Shown here: positions 60,573-64,000 of the stretch, in pieces
Layout: every line of letters begins with the position of its first letter
Numbering within the stretch: position 1 is the stretch's first letter
Assembly (NCBI GenBank): GCA_050174775.1
Contig: JBFXJP010000001.1
Coordinates: 62,001 to 126,000 of the forward strand
From: CAYPGJ01 sp050174775
Lineage (GTDB): Bacteria; Planctomycetota; Phycisphaerae; Phycisphaerales; UBA1924
Direction: 5' to 3'
DNA length: 64,000 nt
Notes under the pieces: generated by a model
What the model saw: only the letters and a program-made list of their open reading frames with translations
Told to the model about the DNA's origin: nothing
Databases searched by the model: none
Program-made: the position numbers and the translations under genes

Positions 60573-61481
60573 TCAACCGCACATGGCGCCGAACGCGCCC
60601 AGCACGATGTTCAAGTCCACGAAGTTCACCATGCCGTCACCCGACACGTCCCCACCCAGCCCCGTCCCGCTCTGTCCGAACTGGCTCAGCACCATGTTCA
60701 GATCGAGGAAGTCCACCCGACGATCACCGTTCGTGTCGCCAGGGCAAGGCGCCGCGCAATTCACACGCCGATACACCACCTGAAACACCCAGTCGCCCGA
60801 CACGCCCAGCGAGCACGCGTCGCGCCAGAACCCCGGGAAGCCGAACGACCCCACCAGGTTCCGCCCGCTCACACACCCGTTCCCGTCATGCACCACGCTC
60901 GGCGCCGAGAACATCCCGGCATTCGACACCCCGAACACCAGCGTCACCGAAAACTTCCCCGAGTTGATGATCCGGTTCCCCGGCGTCCCCGAGATGTCGA
61001 ACTCGTTGATGAAACCGTCCCGCATCAGCGGGCCGAGCGTCTCGTACTGCTCCAGACCCGGGTTCGGCAAGCCCCCCGGATAGATCCGCAGCGAATCCTC
61101 AAGCGTGTCCGGCTGACTGCCGAACTGCGAGCCCCAACCGATCCCGATGCGCAGAATCTCGATCGGATAGTGGCTCGACGGCGCCATCAGCACCGCGCCC
61201 ACTTCCTCCTGAGCCGCAAAGCAAGGGCACGTCACGTTCCCCGCCCCCTGCCAGTTCATGATCGCCGGCTCCTCAGGGCAAGCCTCGCCGTCGATCCCGC
61301 CCGCGCGCAGCACGTACACCTCGTCCCCCTCATACCCCAACACACCGCTCCGCACCGGCTCCACCAGCGGCTTCTCGCGCCAACGCTCCAGCGAGCCATA
61401 CCCCACAGGCTGCGACACGTCCGCCGCGATCGCGCTCCCGCACAACGCCGCCATCCCCGCCGCCATCAGCATCCCACGCAT
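60573..61481 (-). CDS. Exported protein with C-terminal GC-type dockerin-like domain
   Basis: 302 residues from the ATG at 61481, with GAGGAG upstream and a signal peptide (MLMAAGMAALCGSAIA). The middle part is a cysteine-containing beta-rich domain (NWQGAGNVTCPCFA, EILRIGIGWGSQFG, SVVHDGNGCVSG) that I cannot name. The C-terminus is the paired repeat CPGDTNGDRRVDFLDLN and GDVSGDGMVNFVDLN. It lies 19 bases after the S41-like gene stop on the same strand order and is divergent from the M14 gene (199 bases between starts). Confidence 0.84.
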   Translation of the reverse strand: MRGMLMAAGMAALCGSAIAADVSQPVGYGSLERWREKPLVEPVRSGVLGYEGDEVYVLRAGGIDGEACPEEPAIMNWQGAGNVTCPCFAAQEEVGAVLMAPSSHYPIEILRIGIGWGSQFGSQPDTLEDSLRIYPGGLPNPGLEQYETLGPLMRDGFINEFDISGTPGNRIINSGKFSVTLVFGVSNAGMFSAPSVVHDGNGCVSGRNLVGSFGFPGFWRDACSLGVSGDWVFQVVYRRVNCAAPCPGDTNGDRRVDFLDLNMVLSQFGQSGTGLGGDVSGDGMVNFVDLNIVLGAFGAMCG

Positions 61482-61680
61482 CGTCCGCACTCCTCTCACG
61501 CTCTCTCCGCGCGGCCAACGCGCCACAACGCACGCCCGCCATGAGAAAGATACCCCCCGATTCCACCGAGGGTTCCCCCGGCCTGCAACGTCCCGAAACT
61601 TCCCATCCCGCCATCATTCCATTGACTTCCCCCTCCCACACCCCACAATCCACCGTCCGGACACACCTCGTCGGGAGACC

Positions 61681-63966
61681 ATGATGCCGCGCGCGCTCCG
61701 TTCGTTCCTCCTCCTCATCGCTCTCGCATTCGCCCTCCCCGCGATCGCCGAGCAGGTCCGCTTCGACAATCACAAGGTCATCCGTGCCACCGTCCGCGAC
61801 GCCAAGGACCTCGCAACCCTCGAACAACTCTCCCCCGACCCCTGGTCCCACCATGTCGGCATCGGTGAAGCCGACTTCCGTGTCCCCCCCGAGAACCTCG
61901 CGGCTCTCGAAGCCTCCGGCATCCCCTACGTCGTCCTCATCGACAACGTCCAGGCCCTCATCGACGCCGAGCGAGCCTCCCTCCTCGCCGACGGACCAAA
62001 CCCCGACTTCTTCACCAACTACCGCACCTACACCGAAGTCGTCGCGTTCCTCGACAACCTCGTCGCGCAACACCCCAACATCGCACAGCGTGTCGCCATC
62101 GGCCAGTCCATCCAGGGACGCGACATCAACGCCCTCCTCCTCCGTTCACCCGCGGCAACCACCTCCCCCTGCGGCCCCGAACGACCCGCGATCCTCATCA
62201 ACGGCTGTCAGCACGCCCGCGAGTGGATCTCCGTCATGGTCCCCCTCTACATCGCCAACCACATCGCCACCAACTACGGCTCCAGCCCCTCCGTCACCAC
62301 GCTCCTCGACAACCTCGACATCTACATCGTCCCCATCGTCAACCCCGACGGGTACGAGTACTCCTGGTCCACCAACCGAATGTGGCGCAAGAACCGTCGT
62401 CAGAACTCCGACGGCTCCTTCGGCGTCGACAACAACCGCAACTGGGGCTACGAGTGGGGCGGCGAAGGCGCCTCCGCAACACCCTCCAACGACACCTACC
62501 GCGGCACGGCCCCCTTCTCCGAGCCCGAAACCCGCGCGCTCCGAGACTTCTTCCTCTCTCACCCCAACATCCGCGCCACCATCGACTTCCACTCCTACTC
62601 CCAGCTCATCCTCTCACCCTGGGCATACTCCGTCATCCCCACACAGGACGCAGAGGAATACATGTCCCTCGGCCTCGCCATGCGCGACGCCATCGCCTCC
62701 ACTCCCAACGGCGAGGACTACGTCGCAGGCCCCGTCGCCTCCACCCTCTACATCGCCTCCGGCGGCTCCGTCGATTGGACCTACGGCGCCCAGGGCGTCT
62801 TCTCCTGGACCATCGAGCTCCGCGACACCGGAGCCACCGGCTTCACACTCCCCGCCTCCCAGATCGGCCCCACCTGCGCCGAAAACCTCAACGCCTTCCT
62901 CACCCTCGCCAATTGGACCTGGACCACCGACTGCTTCCGCCTCGCGCTCAGCGCGCCGGACATCGCGCAGCCCAACACGCCCACACCCGTCGCGCTCTCC
63001 GTCCGTCCTCTCCCGGCAACCACCATCGATCCCAACTCCATCTCCGTCCTCGCGCGCACCAACCCCTCCGCCTCCTTCTCCTCCGTCCCCCTCCTCCTCT
63101 CCGCAGGCGATGAATACACCGGCAACCTTCCCGGCGCGCTCTGCGGCCACACCATCGATCTCTACGCCTCCGCCTCCTCCATCAACGCCGCAGCCACAAC
63201 GCTCCCCCCCAACGCGCCCGTCTCACTCCTCTCCATCCCCGTCATCAACGAAGACGTCACCACATCCGACGAACTCGAGTCCGCCTCCCCAGCCTGGACG
63301 ATCGGCGCGCCCGGCGACACGGCAACCACCGGCATCTGGATCCGCGCCAACCCCGTCGGCTCCGCCGCGCAGCCCGAAGACGATCACACGCCGGACCCCG
63401 GCGTGAACTGCTACGTCACCGGCAACGCCGCCGTCGGCGCGGCCATCGGCACGAACGACGTCGACAACGGCGCCACCACCCTCACCTCACCCACCCTCGA
63501 CGCCTCCGGCGATGGCGAGCAGCACATCTCCGTATGGCTCTGGTACTACAACGGCGGCGGCGCCGACACCTTCCCCATCCTCCTCTCCAACAACAACGGC
63601 TCCACCTGGACACAGATCGACCTCCTCACCGCAAACACCGACGCCTGGGTCCAACGCACCTGGCGCATCGCAGACCACCTCACCCCTACCTCCACCATGA
63701 AGATCCGCTTCGTCGCGCGCGATGACGCCCCGGGCGGCATCGTCGAAGCCGCCGTCGACGACCTCCGCGTCTTCTCCCGAGGCTGCGACTCCCTCTCGGG
63801 CGATCTCAACGGCGACGGCGTCGTCAACTTCGCAGACCTCAACATCGTCCTCTCCAACTTCGGCGCCACCGGCGCGCCCGGCATCCCAGGCGACGCCAAC
63901 AACGACGGGGTTGTGAGTTTCACAGACCTCAACATCGTCCTCTCCAACTTCGGCCTCTCTACCTAA
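61681..63966 (+). CDS. Exported M14 zinc carboxypeptidase with dockerin-like tail
   Basis: 761 residues with a signal peptide (SFLLLIALAFALPAIA). A propeptide-like region precedes the M14 domain at about residues 105-420. Zinc ligands are H178 and E181 in QHAREW and H304 in DFHSYSQ. The substrate arginine region NNRNWGYEW and the catalytic E379 in TIELRDTG are intact, so the enzyme should be active. Residues about 530-700 are a beta-sandwich-like domain (DGEQHISVWLWYYNGGGADT). The end carries the repeats GDLNGDGVVNFADLN and GDANNDGVVSFTDLN, each followed by IVLSNFG. Confidence 0.94.
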   Translation: MMPRALRSFLLLIALAFALPAIAEQVRFDNHKVIRATVRDAKDLATLEQLSPDPWSHHVGIGEADFRVPPENLAALEASGIPYVVLIDNVQALIDAERASLLADGPNPDFFTNYRTYTEVVAFLDNLVAQHPNIAQRVAIGQSIQGRDINALLLRSPAATTSPCGPERPAILINGCQHAREWISVMVPLYIANHIATNYGSSPSVTTLLDNLDIYIVPIVNPDGYEYSWSTNRMWRKNRRQNSDGSFGVDNNRNWGYEWGGEGASATPSNDTYRGTAPFSEPETRALRDFFLSHPNIRATIDFHSYSQLILSPWAYSVIPTQDAEEYMSLGLAMRDAIASTPNGEDYVAGPVASTLYIASGGSVDWTYGAQGVFSWTIELRDTGATGFTLPASQIGPTCAENLNAFLTLANWTWTTDCFRLALSAPDIAQPNTPTPVALSVRPLPATTIDPNSISVLARTNPSASFSSVPLLLSAGDEYTGNLPGALCGHTIDLYASASSINAAATTLPPNAPVSLLSIPVINEDVTTSDELESASPAWTIGAPGDTATTGIWIRANPVGSAAQPEDDHTPDPGVNCYVTGNAAVGAAIGTNDVDNGATTLTSPTLDASGDGEQHISVWLWYYNGGGADTFPILLSNNNGSTWTQIDLLTANTDAWVQRTWRIADHLTPTSTMKIRFVARDDAPGGIVEAAVDDLRVFSRGCDSLSGDLNGDGVVNFADLNIVLSNFGATGAPGIPGDANNDGVVSFTDLNIVLSNFGLST

Positions 63967-64000
63967 GTCTTTTTCAACAGCCCGCTTACGACCATTCCGC

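Overview
The window is chromosomal DNA of a very GC-rich bacterium, most likely a planctomycete of the Phycisphaerae/Phycisphaerales type. The main reason is that four secreted proteins end in the paired dockerin-like tag CPGD-NGD--V-F-DLN-VL--FG that is typical of that group. Other planctomycete-like traits are a DUF1559-style prepilin-like protein, large secreted proteins of unknown function and a GH10-like protein without catalytic residues. There is no rRNA, CRISPR array, phage or complete insertion sequence. One tRNA (Pro-GGG) is present. The taxonomic call is inference from protein features, not from a marker gene.

Layout. 0-10.7 kb is housekeeping: a CPA2/Kef-type antiporter, thioredoxin reductase, a large secreted protein of unknown function, alanine dehydrogenase, a helix-hairpin-helix protein, the GH10-like pseudoenzyme, purC, a stand-alone piece of class II ribonucleotide reductase, and pyrH. 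10.8-18.8 kb is a five-gene, translationally coupled operon (four ATGA overlaps): a membrane-anchored VWA protein, three large exported or anchored helical proteins, and an exported four-cysteine protein. A stand-alone receiver protein and dihydroorotase follow.

20.7-36 kb is accessory. It holds tRNA-Pro, a B3-type metallo-beta-lactamase homologue, a low-GC islet (small CPESG protein, ECF-like sigma factor coupled to a GIY-YIG-like protein, GGCT-fold protein), about 1.1 kb of non-coding repeats, and small cassettes: DUF1579, ODP-type MBL plus GNAT, two VOC proteins beside an AraC regulator, XRE plus membrane protein, SRPBCC plus ArsR, AlkD-like, and arsR-arsM-aquaporin. Many cassettes are separated by palindromic GGGAGAGG-type repeats. 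36-42 kb carries a beta-carbonic-anhydrase-like protein coupled to an OPT transporter, and an iron-type ABC permease convergent with its binding protein.

42-49 kb encodes a prepilin-like protein, a dockerin-tagged protein and three tandem exported endonuclease/exonuclease/phosphatase-fold enzymes. 49-54 kb is a compact peptidoglycan-recycling operon: anmK, murQ, a sodium:solute symporter and nagZ. 54-64 kb is a set of exported peptidases (S9, M28, S41-like, M14), two of its neighbours carrying dockerin-like tags.

A window-scale signal is strand composition. The plus strand is C-rich from 1 to about 19.4 kb, G-rich from about 19.6 to 42 kb, and C-rich again beyond about 50 kb, whichever strand the genes lie on. 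This suggests that the middle part, which also holds the accessory cassettes, was inverted.
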